A stretch of DNA of 64,000 nt. It comes from Burkholderiaceae bacterium (lineage in GTDB: Bacteria; Pseudomonadota; Gammaproteobacteria; Burkholderiales; Burkholderiaceae). Positions 24,896-35,454 of this stretch are shown piece after piece. The first letter of the stretch is position 1; every line of letters starts with the position of its first letter. The stretch spans positions 1-64,000 of the forward strand of contig JAJPEN010000033.1 in NCBI GenBank assembly GCA_021166835.1, written 5' to 3'. Under the pieces are notes generated by a model, which was not told the DNA's origin, made no database searches, and worked only from the letters and a program-made list of their open reading frames with translations. The translations under genes and the position numbers were made by a program.

Positions 24896-25711
24896 GTGCG
24901 GCGCATCGAACCCGGCAGGAGCGCCTTCTTCGCGATCGTCACGTTGCTCGGCGCCGTCCTCGTCGGCGCCGCGGTCGTTCCGGCGAGCTTCGCCGATGCC
25001 GCGCTGGCCCGCGCTACCCAGGGCCGCGTGCGCCTGGCGCAGGCAGAGGGAACGATCTGGAACGGCTCGGCGCGGCTCGTGCTCGCCGAGGGCCGAAGCC
25101 CGTCGGGCGACAGCGCCACCGCTTTCCCGCCGGCCGGCGACGCGCTCGTCGCCGGCGTCGCGATCCCGGGACGGGTCTACTGGAGCATCCGCGCCCTGTC
25201 GCTGCTGGCGGCGCAGCTCGATGCCCAGCTGCGCTTCGACGGCGTCGCGAAGCCGGTGCGCGTGCACGGCGCCTGGGGCGAAGTGCGCATCGACGCGGGC
25301 GAGGTCGAGCTGCCGTCGGTCGAACTCGGGCGGCTCGGCTCGCCGTGGAACACCGTGCGGCCTTCGGGTGCGCTGCGGCTGAGCTGGGAGAACCTCGTGC
25401 TGCGCCGTTCGGGTCTCGACGGTCGTGCGCAGATCGAGTTGCGCGGAGCCTCGTCGGCGATGACGCCGGTTCGACCGCTCGGCAGCTACCGGGTCGATGT
25501 CGTCGGCAGCGGCAGCCGCGCGGAGTTGAGCATCGCGACAATCGACGGCCCGCTTCGGTTGCAGGGCAATGGGAGCTTCGACGCGGATCGCGGGTTGCGT
25601 TTCGTCGCCGAGGCGAGCGCGGAGGCGCGCGAGCGCGATCGCCTGCAGTCCTTTCTCGGACTGATCGGACCACGCGAAGGCGAGCGCACGATCATCAGGA
25701 TTGGTGCATGA
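24896..25711 (+). CDS. gspN: Type II secretion protein N
   Basis: GspN is an accessory inner-membrane and periplasmic protein found in many but not all type II systems. The GTG start is one base after gspM. The 271-residue product has a hydrophobic segment near residues 11-30, then a beta-rich periplasmic domain with A-Q-A-E-G-T-I-W-N-G-S-A, the hallmark near the N-terminus of the family. The stop overlaps the gspD ATG. Confidence 0.85.
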   Translation: MRRIEPGRSAFFAIVTLLGAVLVGAAVVPASFADAALARATQGRVRLAQAEGTIWNGSARLVLAEGRSPSGDSATAFPPAGDALVAGVAIPGRVYWSIRALSLLAAQLDAQLRFDGVAKPVRVHGAWGEVRIDAGEVELPSVELGRLGSPWNTVRPSGALRLSWENLVLRRSGLDGRAQIELRGASSAMTPVRPLGSYRVDVVGSGSRAELSIATIDGPLRLQGNGSFDADRGLRFVAEASAEARERDRLQSFLGLIGPREGERTIIRIGA

Positions 25712-28146
25712 ACGCGACGGGTGGAACGGGGCGGCGACGCCGGGCGGCGGTGCGCGCGCTGGCGCTCGTGGCGGCCATCGCGATTTCCGGCGCGGGGCCG
25801 GCGCAGACCCGGGCGCAGGCACAACGCGCGCCCGACGCGCCGAAGCGCCCCGCGGCGACGGTGAACGGCGGCGCGCAGAAGGCATCGGGCGATCTCGTCA
25901 CGCTGAATTTCCGCGACGCCGAGATCGATTCGGTCGTCGGCGCATTCGGACACCTGCTCGACCGCACCTTCGTCATCGACCCGCGGGTGCGCGGCAAGAT
26001 GACGCTCGAAACGCCGCGTCCCGTCACCCGCGAGCAGGCGTATCGGCTGCTGCAATCGGCGCTGCGCTCGCAGGGCTTCGCGGTGGTCGAAACCGGCGCG
26101 TTGACCAAAGTCGTGCCCGAGGCCGACGCGAAGCTGCAGTCCACGCCGGTGTCGGTCGGCCGCTCGCCGGGCGCATCGGGCGACGAGGTCGTCACGCAGA
26201 TCTTTCGCCTGAACTACGAATCGGCGTCGAACCTCGTTCCGGTGCTGCGGCCGCTGATCTCGCCGAACAACACCGTCGTCGCATATCCGAACAACAATTC
26301 GCTCGTCGTCACCGACTACGCGGCGAACGTCGAGCGCATCGCGCGCATCATCGCCACGCTCGACAGCCCGTCGACGCGCGAGGTGGAGGTGATACCGGTG
26401 CAGTACGCCGTCGCTGCCGACATCGCGGTGGCGGTGCAGCGCCTGCTCGAACAGCCGGCCGCGGCGGGCGCCGCCGTCGATCCCGGACAGCGCGTCGTCG
26501 TGATGGCCGATCCGCGCACGAATTCGATCCTGCTGCGCGCGGCCAGTCCGGCGAAGGTCGGGTTGGCCAAGGGCCTGGTCGCCCGGCTCGACCAGCCGAG
26601 CGCGCGTCCGGGCAACATCAACGTCGTCTACCTGCGCAATGCCGAGGCGGTGAAGCTCGCGCAGACGCTGCGCGGGGTGCTGGGCGGCGGCGAAGGCGCC
26701 TCGTCGGCTTTGCCGGGCGCGGGGCTGCTGCAGCAACAGCGCACGCCGTCGCTGCTGACGCAGGACAGCGTGTCGGGCCAGGTCAATGCGATGCAGCCGG
26801 CCGACGGCGCGGCCGGAGCGCCGCTGCAGTCGTCGCAGCTGCAGCCGGTCACCGTGCAGGCGGCCGGCGCGATCATCGCAGCCGATCCCTCGACGAATTC
26901 GCTGATCATCACCGCGCCCGAGCCGATCTACCGGAACCTGCGCGCGGTCATCGACAAGCTCGACGCACGCCGTGCGCAGGTGTTCATCGAATCGCTGATC
27001 GTCGAGATCAGCGCCGAGAAGGCCGCCGAGTTGGGCGTGCAGTGGCAGTTCCTCGGCTCGCCGCACGGCTCGACGCGGGTGATCGGCGGCACCAACCTGC
27101 CGGCGCGCGGCAGCGGAGCGAACATCCTCGATGCTGCGGCGAACATCGGCAGCATCGGCACCGGCCTGAACCTGGGCGTGGTGCGCGGCACGATCAACGT
27201 GCCGGGCGTGGGAGAGGTGCTCGACCTCGGGTTCCTCGCGCGCGCGCTGGAGAGCGGCGCCGATGCGAACATCCTCGCCACGCCGAACCTGCTTACGCTC
27301 GACAACGAGGAAGCGCGCATCATCATCGGGCAGAACGTTCCGTTCATTACCGGGCAGTTCACGGCAACCGGTACCGGCGGCGGCGCGGTCAATCCGTTCC
27401 AGACGATCGAACGACGCGACGTCGGCACCACGCTGCGCGTGCGGCCGCAGGTTTCGGAATCGGGAACGGTGCGGCTGCAGATCTTCCAGGAAGTGTCGAG
27501 CGTGCAGGACACGCGGCTCGCCGCGGGAATCATCACCAACCGACGCGCGATCGAGTCGAACGTGCTGGTCGACGACGGGCAGATCATCGTGCTGGGCGGG
27601 CTGATCGAGGAGCGCATCGACGGCGCCGTGGAGAAGGTTCCCGGTCTCGGCGACGTGCCGGTGGTCGGGCAGCTGTTCCGCTACGACTCACGCAAGCGCG
27701 TGAAGACGAACCTGCTCGTCTTCCTCCGTCCGGTCGTCATCCGCGACGGCAACGACGCATACAGTGTCACCGCCGACCGCTACGACTATATCCGTGCGAC
27801 GCGCGCGGGGGCGAGCCTGCCGCAGCACTGGGCGCTGCCCGATTTCCCGCCGACGCCGCTCAGTCCGATGCCGCCGCCGCCCGGCGAAGCCGGCGTGCGC
27901 GGCGCGAGCCCCACCGGGGATGCGGCGCCGGGCAGCACGCCGGCGCAGGGGCAATCGGACGCCACCGGGCAGGGCGCGCTGCTGTCGCCGGGCGCCGCCA
28001 CCGCGACGCAGGCGCCCGCGCCGGTGTTCGTCTCCCGGCCGACCACGGTGATCCGGACGGCGCCGAGCGAGATCGTCGTTCCGCTGCGGCGGCCCGACGC
28101 CCCGGCTGCCGCGGACGGGCCGGTCGATCCTTTGCCGAACCGCTGA
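25708..28146 (+). CDS. gspD: Type II secretion outer-membrane secretin
   Basis: The secretin forms the outer-membrane channel. The protein (812 residues) has a signal-like segment at residues 16-36, an N0 domain starting V-T-L-N-F-R-D-A-E-I, the repeated N1-N3 ring domains, and a secretin core with V-P-G-L-G-D-V-P-V-V-G and N-L-L-V-F-L-R-P. The last 100 residues are Pro/Ala-rich and probably disordered. There is no lipobox. It starts in an ATGA overlap with gspN. Here D, E, F come last in the operon, unlike the common D-E-F-first layout. Confidence 0.96.
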   Translation: MNATGGTGRRRRAAVRALALVAAIAISGAGPAQTRAQAQRAPDAPKRPAATVNGGAQKASGDLVTLNFRDAEIDSVVGAFGHLLDRTFVIDPRVRGKMTLETPRPVTREQAYRLLQSALRSQGFAVVETGALTKVVPEADAKLQSTPVSVGRSPGASGDEVVTQIFRLNYESASNLVPVLRPLISPNNTVVAYPNNNSLVVTDYAANVERIARIIATLDSPSTREVEVIPVQYAVAADIAVAVQRLLEQPAAAGAAVDPGQRVVVMADPRTNSILLRAASPAKVGLAKGLVARLDQPSARPGNINVVYLRNAEAVKLAQTLRGVLGGGEGASSALPGAGLLQQQRTPSLLTQDSVSGQVNAMQPADGAAGAPLQSSQLQPVTVQAAGAIIAADPSTNSLIITAPEPIYRNLRAVIDKLDARRAQVFIESLIVEISAEKAAELGVQWQFLGSPHGSTRVIGGTNLPARGSGANILDAAANIGSIGTGLNLGVVRGTINVPGVGEVLDLGFLARALESGADANILATPNLLTLDNEEARIIIGQNVPFITGQFTATGTGGGAVNPFQTIERRDVGTTLRVRPQVSESGTVRLQIFQEVSSVQDTRLAAGIITNRRAIESNVLVDDGQIIVLGGLIEERIDGAVEKVPGLGDVPVVGQLFRYDSRKRVKTNLLVFLRPVVIRDGNDAYSVTADRYDYIRATRAGASLPQHWALPDFPPTPLSPMPPPPGEAGVRGASPTGDAAPGSTPAQGQSDATGQGALLSPGAATATQAPAPVFVSRPTTVIRTAPSEIVVPLRRPDAPAAADGPVDPLPNR

Positions 28147-28151
28147 GCCCG

Positions 28152-29591
28152 ATGGCCACCGTTTCACCGTCGCGCTACGTTCCCTACGGGTTCGCGCGCG
28201 CCAACCAGTTGCTGGTCGCCGCGGTCTCGAGCGACGCGATCGAGGTGTGGATCGGCGAACGAACGCCACGGCAGGCGCTCGCCGAGCTGTCGCGAACGCT
28301 GCCGTTGCGCGTCGTCACCGTGCGCAAGCCCGAGATCGAGCTGTCGGCGGCGATCTCGCGCGCCTACGCGCAGCAGGAAGGCTCGGCCGCGGCGGTCGTC
28401 GACGAGGTGGCGAGCGACCTCGACCTGTCCCGGCTGCTGCAGGACATACCGAAGATCGAGGACCTGCTCGAAGCGGAGGACGACGCCCCGATCATCCGGA
28501 TGATCAACGCGCTGCTCACGCAGGCGAGCCGCGACAACGCGTCGGACATCCACTTCGAGCCCTTCGAGACGACGTCGCTCGTGCGCTTTCGGGTCGACGG
28601 CACGCTGCGCGACGTCGTGCGTCCGCGCCGTGAACTGCACGCGGCGCTGATCTCGCGCATCAAGATCATGGCGCAGCTCGACATCGCCGAGAAGCGGCTG
28701 CCGCAGGACGGCCGCATCACGCTGCGCATCGGCGGGCGGCCGATGGACGTGCGGGTGTCCACGCTGCCGACCGGCCACGGAGAGCGCGCCGTGCTGCGCC
28801 TGCTCGACAAGGAGGCGGGGCGGCTCGATCTCGGCAGGCTGGGCATGAGCGCCGACACATTGGCGGCCTTCGACACGCTCGTGCACCAGCCGCACGGCAT
28901 CGTGCTGGTCACCGGGCCCACCGGTTCGGGCAAGACGACGACGCTGTACGCCGCGCTCGGCCGTCTCGATTCGACGACGACGAACATCCTCACCGTCGAG
29001 GATCCGATCGAATACGACCTCGAAGGCATCGGCCAGACGCAGGTCAACGCGCGCATCGACATGAGCTTCGCCAAGGCGCTGCGCTCGATCCTGCGGCAGG
29101 ATCCCGACGTCGTGATGATCGGCGAGATCCGCGACCTGGAGACCGCGCAGATCGCCGTGCAGGCGTCGCTCACCGGACACCTGGTGCTCGCCACGCTGCA
29201 CACGAACGATTCGGTGTCGGCCGTCACGCGCCTGATCGACATGGGCATCGAGCCGTTCCTGCTGTCCTCGTCGCTGCTCGGCGTGGTCGCGCAGCGGCTG
29301 GTGCGCAAGCTGTGCCCGCAGTGTCGCCAGCCCGATCCGGTGGCCGGCGGATGGCGCGCCGCCGGCTGCCTCGCCTGCAACCGCACCGGCTTCCAGGGCC
29401 GCACCGGCGTCTACGAGCTGTTCAGCGTCGACGACGGGGTGCGCGCGCAGATCCATCGCAACGCGCCGGAGAACGAGATCCGCGCGCAGGCGCGACGCGC
29501 GGGCATGCGCTCGATGCGCGAGGACGGCAGGCGCTGGGTCGATGCCGGCGTCACGTCGGCCGACGAAGTGCTGCGCGTGACGCGCGAATAG
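28152..29591 (+). CDS. gspE: Type II secretion ATPase
   Basis: This 479-residue cytoplasmic ATPase powers pseudopilus assembly. Walker A G-P-T-G-S-G-K-T-T-T lies near residues 254-263, the Asp box D-P-I-E-Y, Walker B V-M-I-G-E-I-R-D and His box L-A-T-L-H-T-N-D follow. The C-terminal metal motif is C-P-Q-C then C-L-A-C, separated by only 14 residues instead of the usual approximately 29, so the zinc subdomain is shortened. It starts 5 bp after the gspD stop. Confidence 0.96.
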   Translation: MATVSPSRYVPYGFARANQLLVAAVSSDAIEVWIGERTPRQALAELSRTLPLRVVTVRKPEIELSAAISRAYAQQEGSAAAVVDEVASDLDLSRLLQDIPKIEDLLEAEDDAPIIRMINALLTQASRDNASDIHFEPFETTSLVRFRVDGTLRDVVRPRRELHAALISRIKIMAQLDIAEKRLPQDGRITLRIGGRPMDVRVSTLPTGHGERAVLRLLDKEAGRLDLGRLGMSADTLAAFDTLVHQPHGIVLVTGPTGSGKTTTLYAALGRLDSTTTNILTVEDPIEYDLEGIGQTQVNARIDMSFAKALRSILRQDPDVVMIGEIRDLETAQIAVQASLTGHLVLATLHTNDSVSAVTRLIDMGIEPFLLSSSLLGVVAQRLVRKLCPQCRQPDPVAGGWRAAGCLACNRTGFQGRTGVYELFSVDDGVRAQIHRNAPENEIRAQARRAGMRSMREDGRRWVDAGVTSADEVLRVTRE

Positions 29592-29619
29592 CCCGCAACC
29601 GTCGCAGCAAAGGCCGCCC

Positions 29620-30825
29620 GTGCCCGCGTATCGCTACGAAGCCGCCGATGCCGCGGGGCAGCTTGCGCGCGGCGTCATCGATGCCGATTCGCCGCGTCAC
29701 GCGCGCGGCTTGCTGCGCGATCGCGGCCTGGCGCCGCTCGAGGTCAGCGCGTTGCAGGATGCGGCGCCCGGCGCGCGCACGACCGGCGCGCGGCTCGGCG
29801 CTGCCGAGCTTTCGCTCGCCACGCGACAACTCGCCAGCCTGCTGTCGGCGCGCCTGCCGATCGAGCAGGCGCTCGACGCGGTGGTCGAGCAGGCGGAACG
29901 GCAGTCGGTGCGCGAGCGTTTCGCGGCGGTGCGTAGCGAGGTGGTCGGCGGACAGACGCTGGCGCAGGCGCTGGCCAGGCATCCGCGCGACTTCCCCGAG
30001 GTGTACCGGGCGCTGGTCTCGGCCGGCGAGCAGTCGGGCGATCTTGCGCTGGTGATGAGCCGGCTCGCCGACTACATCGAATCGCGCACCGCGCTCGCGC
30101 AGCGCATCCTGCTGGCCTTCACCTATCCGGCGATCGTCACCGTCGTCGCGATGCTCGTCATCGTCGCGATGCTCGCCTACGTGGTGCCGCAGGTGGTGAG
30201 CGTGTTCGCGCAGACGCGCCAGGAGCTGCCGGCACTCACCGTCGCGCTGATCGCGACTTCCGACTTCGTTCGCCACTGGGGGTTGCTGCTGCTCGGGCTG
30301 GCCGTTGCGGCCTTCGTCGCGTTCCGCGCCGCGCTTCGTTCGCCCGGCTTCCGGCTGTCGTGGCACCGGCGCACGCTGTCGATGCCGGTGGTCGGGCGAC
30401 TGGTCCGCGGATTGAACACCGCGCGCTTCGCGTCGACGCTGGGCATCCTCGCGAGCAGCGGCGTGCCGCTGATCCGCGCGCTGGAAGCCGGCGCGCGCAC
30501 GCTGACCAACGAGGCGATGCGCCTGAACGTGCAGGACGCGATCTCGCGCGTGCGCGAGGGCGCCTCGCTCGCGCGCGCATTGAAGGCGGGCGGCCAGTTC
30601 CCGCCGCTGATGATCCACATGATCGCCAGTGGCGAGGCCACCGGAGAGCTGCCGCAGATGCTAGAGCGCACGGCGGCCACGCTGTCGCAGGAAACCGAAC
30701 GCCGCACGCTCACGCTGACCAGCCTGCTCGAGCCGCTGCTGATCCTCGCGATGGGCGCGATCGTGCTGGTGATCGTGCTCGCGGTGCTGCTGCCGATCAT
30801 CGAGATCAATGATCTGGTTAGGTGA
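29620..30825 (+). CDS. gspF: Type II secretion platform protein F
   Basis: GspF (401 residues) is the polytopic core of the inner-membrane platform. Two repeated T2SSF domains are visible, roughly residues 70-195 and 270-395, with Q-L-A-S-L-L-S-A-R-L-P-I-E-Q-A-L near the first and G-E-A-T-G-E-L-P-Q-M-L near the second. About three hydrophobic segments are present. It ends the operon; its stop codon is the first element of the inverted-repeat copy at 30822-30917. Confidence 0.95.
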   Translation: MPAYRYEAADAAGQLARGVIDADSPRHARGLLRDRGLAPLEVSALQDAAPGARTTGARLGAAELSLATRQLASLLSARLPIEQALDAVVEQAERQSVRERFAAVRSEVVGGQTLAQALARHPRDFPEVYRALVSAGEQSGDLALVMSRLADYIESRTALAQRILLAFTYPAIVTVVAMLVIVAMLAYVVPQVVSVFAQTRQELPALTVALIATSDFVRHWGLLLLGLAVAAFVAFRAALRSPGFRLSWHRRTLSMPVVGRLVRGLNTARFASTLGILASSGVPLIRALEAGARTLTNEAMRLNVQDAISRVREGASLARALKAGGQFPPLMIHMIASGEATGELPQMLERTAATLSQETERRTLTLTSLLEPLLILAMGAIVLVIVLAVLLPIIEINDLVR

Positions 30826-30917
30826 AGGGTCAAGGGTGAAGGGTGAAGGGCAACAGCCACGACGGCGACGAATCGCGCGCTGGTTTTCCCCTTCACCCTT
30901 GACCCTTCACCCTTCAC
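30822..30917. repeat. Inverted-repeat element, copy 1
   Basis: Left arm heptads of gtgaagg (with one gtcaagg variant) and the matching right arm form a perfect 20-bp stem (30824-30843 with 30889-30908). The loop includes acagccacgacggcgacg. The element spans from the gspF stop codon to the base before the attH stop, exactly filling a convergent gap, and is 93% identical over 83 bp to copy 2 at 56481-56563. It likely acts as a bidirectional terminator. Confidence 0.9.
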
Positions 30918-32087
30918 TCAGAAGACCACCCGCCCCTCGTACCCCGTCAGCTCCAGATAGCCGCGGCCGATGAGCGCGCCGTGCTCGAGAACGCGCACGG
31001 CGCCTTCCCAGTAGACGACGCCGGTCGTTGCGCGGGTGTCGAGCTCCTGGTCGTCGAACAGCGGTTCGAGCGTGAGGCTGCGCGCGTCGATCCGCAGTTG
31101 CATCGCCACCGGGTATCGCACGCCGGTGCGCGGCGAGGTCCAATGGCGCAGCGGCTCGAAGCGCACCTGCGGTTCGTCGGGTCGCCCTGGACGCCAGTCG
31201 GGCTGGCCGGCCAGCGAGGGGCGGGCAGTGGCGCGATCGGCCCGTCTCGCGTAGCTCCACAGCGTGCTGCCGTCGCGCGTGCGGATCCGGAACGCGGTCA
31301 GTGCGGAGCCGTCGTCGAGATTCAGGCCGACCCAGTCCCAGCCGACGGCCGAGGCGTCGAGGATTTCGCTGGACCATTCGTGATCGAGCCAGGCCACGCC
31401 CTCGACGGCGCTGCGCTCGTGCGCTTCGCCGATCGTGCCGCGCACCTCGAGCTGCGGACGGCTGTAGTAGTAGCTCGCCTGCGTCTCGCGCGGCCCCTTG
31501 CGCGAGAAGCCGGCGTCTCCCTGCAGCAGCGGCGAAGCGTGCGCGCGAAACGAAAGATCGATCGCCACCGATGCGTCGACGATGCGCGCGCGATAGACGT
31601 CGTTCGCGTCGCGTACGAGCGACCAGTCGCCGATGGCGACATCGGTGTCGGCGCGCGAGGCGCGGGCGAGCCCGAAGCCTTCCCGCGCCACGCGTTGCGC
31701 GTGCTCGAGCGATCCGTTCCCGGGCAGCGCGAGCGCGGCATGCGCGAACAGCAGCTGCACCGGCGCGAAACGGCTCGGATCGGCACGATCGTGATGCGTC
31801 CTCGTGCGAAAGAAAGTGATCTGCACGCCGGCGGGCTCGCCGCGATGCGCGCCGTCGATGCGATCGAGCCAGCCGGTCAGGTACCACCACTCCGTGCGGT
31901 AGTCGTCGTGCGCGCCGTGGTCGCGGGGGAAGGACAGCGGCACGCCGCGAAGGACGGCGGGATACGACGCGGTCGCCGCGCGCAGCGGCGCGCCGGGCAG
32001 CGATGCTCCGGCAGCGGCGAGCGCCGTGGCGCAGGCGCGGCGCAGCCAGCGGCGACGCGCCTCGCTTCCGACCTGTCCTCGGCTCAC
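30918..32087 (-). CDS. Secreted CrtC/AttH-like lipocalin-type protein
   Basis: The 389-residue protein has an N-terminal basic, Ala-rich export signal (R-R-W-L-R-R-A near the start, cleavage near residue 37) and a CrtC/AttH double-lipocalin fold marked by T-E-W-W-Y-L-T-G near residue 65, D-H-E-W-S-S-E and the W-D-W-V-G-L-N segment. The GTG start overlaps the permease stop (GTGA). In Agrobacterium AttEFGH and similar sets, this protein partners an ABC transporter and may carry a lipid or lipoprotein. The homologous carotenoid hydratase CrtC is a less likely identity because there are no carotenoid genes nearby. Confidence 0.75.
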   Translation of the reverse strand: MSRGQVGSEARRRWLRRACATALAAAGASLPGAPLRAATASYPAVLRGVPLSFPRDHGAHDDYRTEWWYLTGWLDRIDGAHRGEPAGVQITFFRTRTHHDRADPSRFAPVQLLFAHAALALPGNGSLEHAQRVAREGFGLARASRADTDVAIGDWSLVRDANDVYRARIVDASVAIDLSFRAHASPLLQGDAGFSRKGPRETQASYYYSRPQLEVRGTIGEAHERSAVEGVAWLDHEWSSEILDASAVGWDWVGLNLDDGSALTAFRIRTRDGSTLWSYARRADRATARPSLAGQPDWRPGRPDEPQVRFEPLRHWTSPRTGVRYPVAMQLRIDARSLTLEPLFDDQELDTRATTGVVYWEGAVRVLEHGALIGRGYLELTGYEGRVVF

Positions 32088-34692
32088 GTGTCCTCCGCGA
32101 GCGTGCGCACCGGATCGCCGACCGCGTGCAGCGCCGCGAGCACGGCCGCCAGCGTGCCCAGGGCGAGCAGGGCGAGCGCCGAAGCGGCGAGCAGGCTGCC
32201 GGGCCACGACAGTTGCATCGTCCAGTGGAACGACTGCGGGTTGACGCGGCGGATCAGCACGAGCGCGATGGCAAGACCGACGATCGTTCCCCAGGCGATG
32301 GCGAGCGCGATCTGCAGCAGCGCCTCGATCGCGAAGGACGCGGCGATCTGCCGGCGTGCGAGGCCCAGATGCTGCAGCGTGGCGAACTCGCGGCGGCGAG
32401 CCAGCCCTTCGCCCGCCCAGGTCGAAGCGACGCCGAAGAGCGCCACGGCGATCGCGATCGCCTCGAGCGCGTAGGTGACGGCGAAGCTGCGATCGAAGAT
32501 GCGCAGCGACCGCTCGCGCAGTTCTGCGCTGCTGCGCCATTCGAAGCCGGCCACTGCGTCGACGGCTGCGCGCAGCGCGCGCCATGCCTGGTCGCGCGGC
32601 ACGGCGTCGTCGAACCAGACGGCGACGTCGTTCGCCGTGTCGTCGCCGCCGAGCGCGCGCCAGTCGGCCGGGTCGACGACGACGCTGCCCTGCTGGCGGG
32701 CGTAGTCGCGCCAGACGCCGGCGACGAACAGCGGCGGCGTTCGCGCGCGATCGGCGGCGTCGTGCGGCGCGGTCGCCGAGGTCGTCGAGGCCGGGCCGAT
32801 CGGCAGCGCCCGCTCGATCCGCGAGCCCGGCGCGAAGCCGTAGACGTCCACCATCGCTTCGCTGACGTAGATCGCGATCGTGCCGGGAGGCGGGGTCCGC
32901 CACTCGCCGACGATCGGCAGTCGCCGCGAAGGATCACGGGCGTCGATCGGCCGCACGAGCACCGTGACCGGCGGGCGCTGCGCATCGAGGTTCCATTCGA
33001 CGGTGCGCAGGAACTCCGCCCGTTGCACGCCCGGCGTGGAAGCGATCCGGCGCTGCAGCGCGCGGTCGATCGGCCCTGCCGCGACGCCGCCCGCGACACG
33101 GCCGTAGGCATCGGCCGGCAGAACCGTGTCGAGCCAGTTCGCCACCGAGTCGCGAAAGCTGGTGACCATGATCGCCATCGCAGCGGCCAGCGCGACGCTC
33201 GCGACGACCGCCGACATGGCCGCCGACGCGCTGCGCGGCGCGCCGTGCAGGCGTTGCACGGCGAGCCATCCGAGCGGAATTGCGCGCGCGTCGGCGACGA
33301 TTCGCGCTCCCAGCGCGCCGACGACGCCGACGATCCGCGGCAGCGCGGCGATCGCGCCGACGAGCCACGCGGCGATCGCCGCGTAGGCGGACCACGGGAT
33401 CTCGCCTGCAGGAGGCAACGCGAGCAGCAGCCCTCCGAAGGCGAAGCATGCGAGCGCCGCGCCGCGCCGATCGACCGCCGGCACCGCCTCCTCGATGCCG
33501 CCGGCTCGCAGCGAGCGCGCCGCCGGCAGCCGGCGCAGCGCTCTTGCCGGCGCAAAGCTGCCGGCGAGGCCGGTGCCGATGCCGGCGAGCGCGAAGACGA
33601 GCGTCACGAGCGGGTCGACGGCGAGCGAGGGACGCGCGCCCGCGAAATAGCCGCCGCCGAGGTCGCCGCCCGACCGCGCGAGCAGCACCGCCGCCAGTGC
33701 AATCCCGCCGGCGACGCCGAGGATTGCGCCGAGCGTTCCGACGGCGAGCCCCTGTGCGAGCACGTGGCGCGCGAGCCACCGATCGCGCGCGCCGAGCACC
33801 GCGAGCAACGCGAGTTCGCGGTGCTGGCGCGCCACCGCCAGCGCCAGCGTCGAGTGGACGATGAATGCGCCGGTGAACCAGGCAACCAGCGCGAGCACGT
33901 TCAGGTTCACCCGGTAGGCGCGCGAGATCGTCGACGCGCGTTCGACGCCCGCGTCGGGCGTCGTCCAGTACGCCTGCGGCGCGATCGCTTCGCTCCACCC
34001 CGCCTGCAAGCGCGTGACGTCCACGCCGGGATCGAAGCGCAGGTCGATGCGGGTGAGACGACCGAGCCAGCCGAGCCGCCATTGCATCGTTCCGATGTCC
34101 ATCACCGCCAGCGATTGGCCGGCGGCGGCGCCCGGCACCGTGCCGGCGACGCGCAGCGCGACTCGCCTGCCGGCGGCCAGCAACTCGATTCGATCGCCTT
34201 CGGCGAGCGCCAGTGAAGCGAGCGCGGCGTTCGACAGGAAGATCGCGTCGTCGTCGAAGAGCGCCGACCCGGCGCCGCCGGCCTCGCCGCGCCCGGCGGA
34301 CGGAACCAGGTTCGGCGTCACCTGCGCGGCGCGGAAGACGTCGATGCCGATCACGCGCAGCGACGTGCCCGGGCGCTCGGCCAGCGCGAAGCGGGCGTCG
34401 ATGACCGGACTGGCGACCACGCCCCGGGATTCGCCGGCGAAGCGCGCGTAGAGCATTTCGTCGAAGCTGTCGCCGGTCGCGCGGATCTGCGCCTGCGCCT
34501 GTCCTTCCGCCTGTGCGATCGCGGAGGCGAACTCGCCGAGCGCCGAACGGTTCACCAGCGTGATCGCGAGCGCGAGCGCGACGCCGATCGCGATGGCCAG
34601 CACGGCGATCGCGGCGCGCCCGGGCTGCGCATGCCATTGCGCGAGCAGCATCCAGCGCAGCAGCGCGGCCGGTGCGCCTGCGCCGCGCGCAT

Positions 34693-34696
<4 letters not shown>
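32084..34696 (-). CDS. FtsX-type ABC transporter permease (AttF/AttG-like fusion)
   Basis: At 870 residues this permease is about twice the size of a single FtsX/LolC protein. It has an N-terminal membrane segment, a large periplasmic domain, three segments near residues 270-390, further segments near 430-500, a second periplasmic domain and three C-terminal segments. The repetition suggests fusion of two FtsX-type halves. It overlaps the ATPase gene by ATGA and the AttH-like gene by GTGA, so three genes are translationally chained. Likely moves a lipid or lipoprotein out of the inner membrane. Confidence 0.8.
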
Positions 34697-35400
<704 letters not shown>

Positions 35401-35454
35401 GCGGCCATGATACGGTGCCGCATTCGCCGCTCGCGGAGGCGGCGGGGAGGGAAG

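Noticed and set aside
30918..32087. Carotenoid 1,2-hydratase (CrtC)
   Set aside because: No carotenoid genes nearby, and coupling to an ABC transporter fits AttH-like proteins of the same superfamily better.
32003..34216. Open frame of 737 codons on the plus strand across the large permease
   Set aside because: Composition is Arg/Asp/Gln-rich without domains and it opposes a well-supported FtsX-type permease chained by overlaps.
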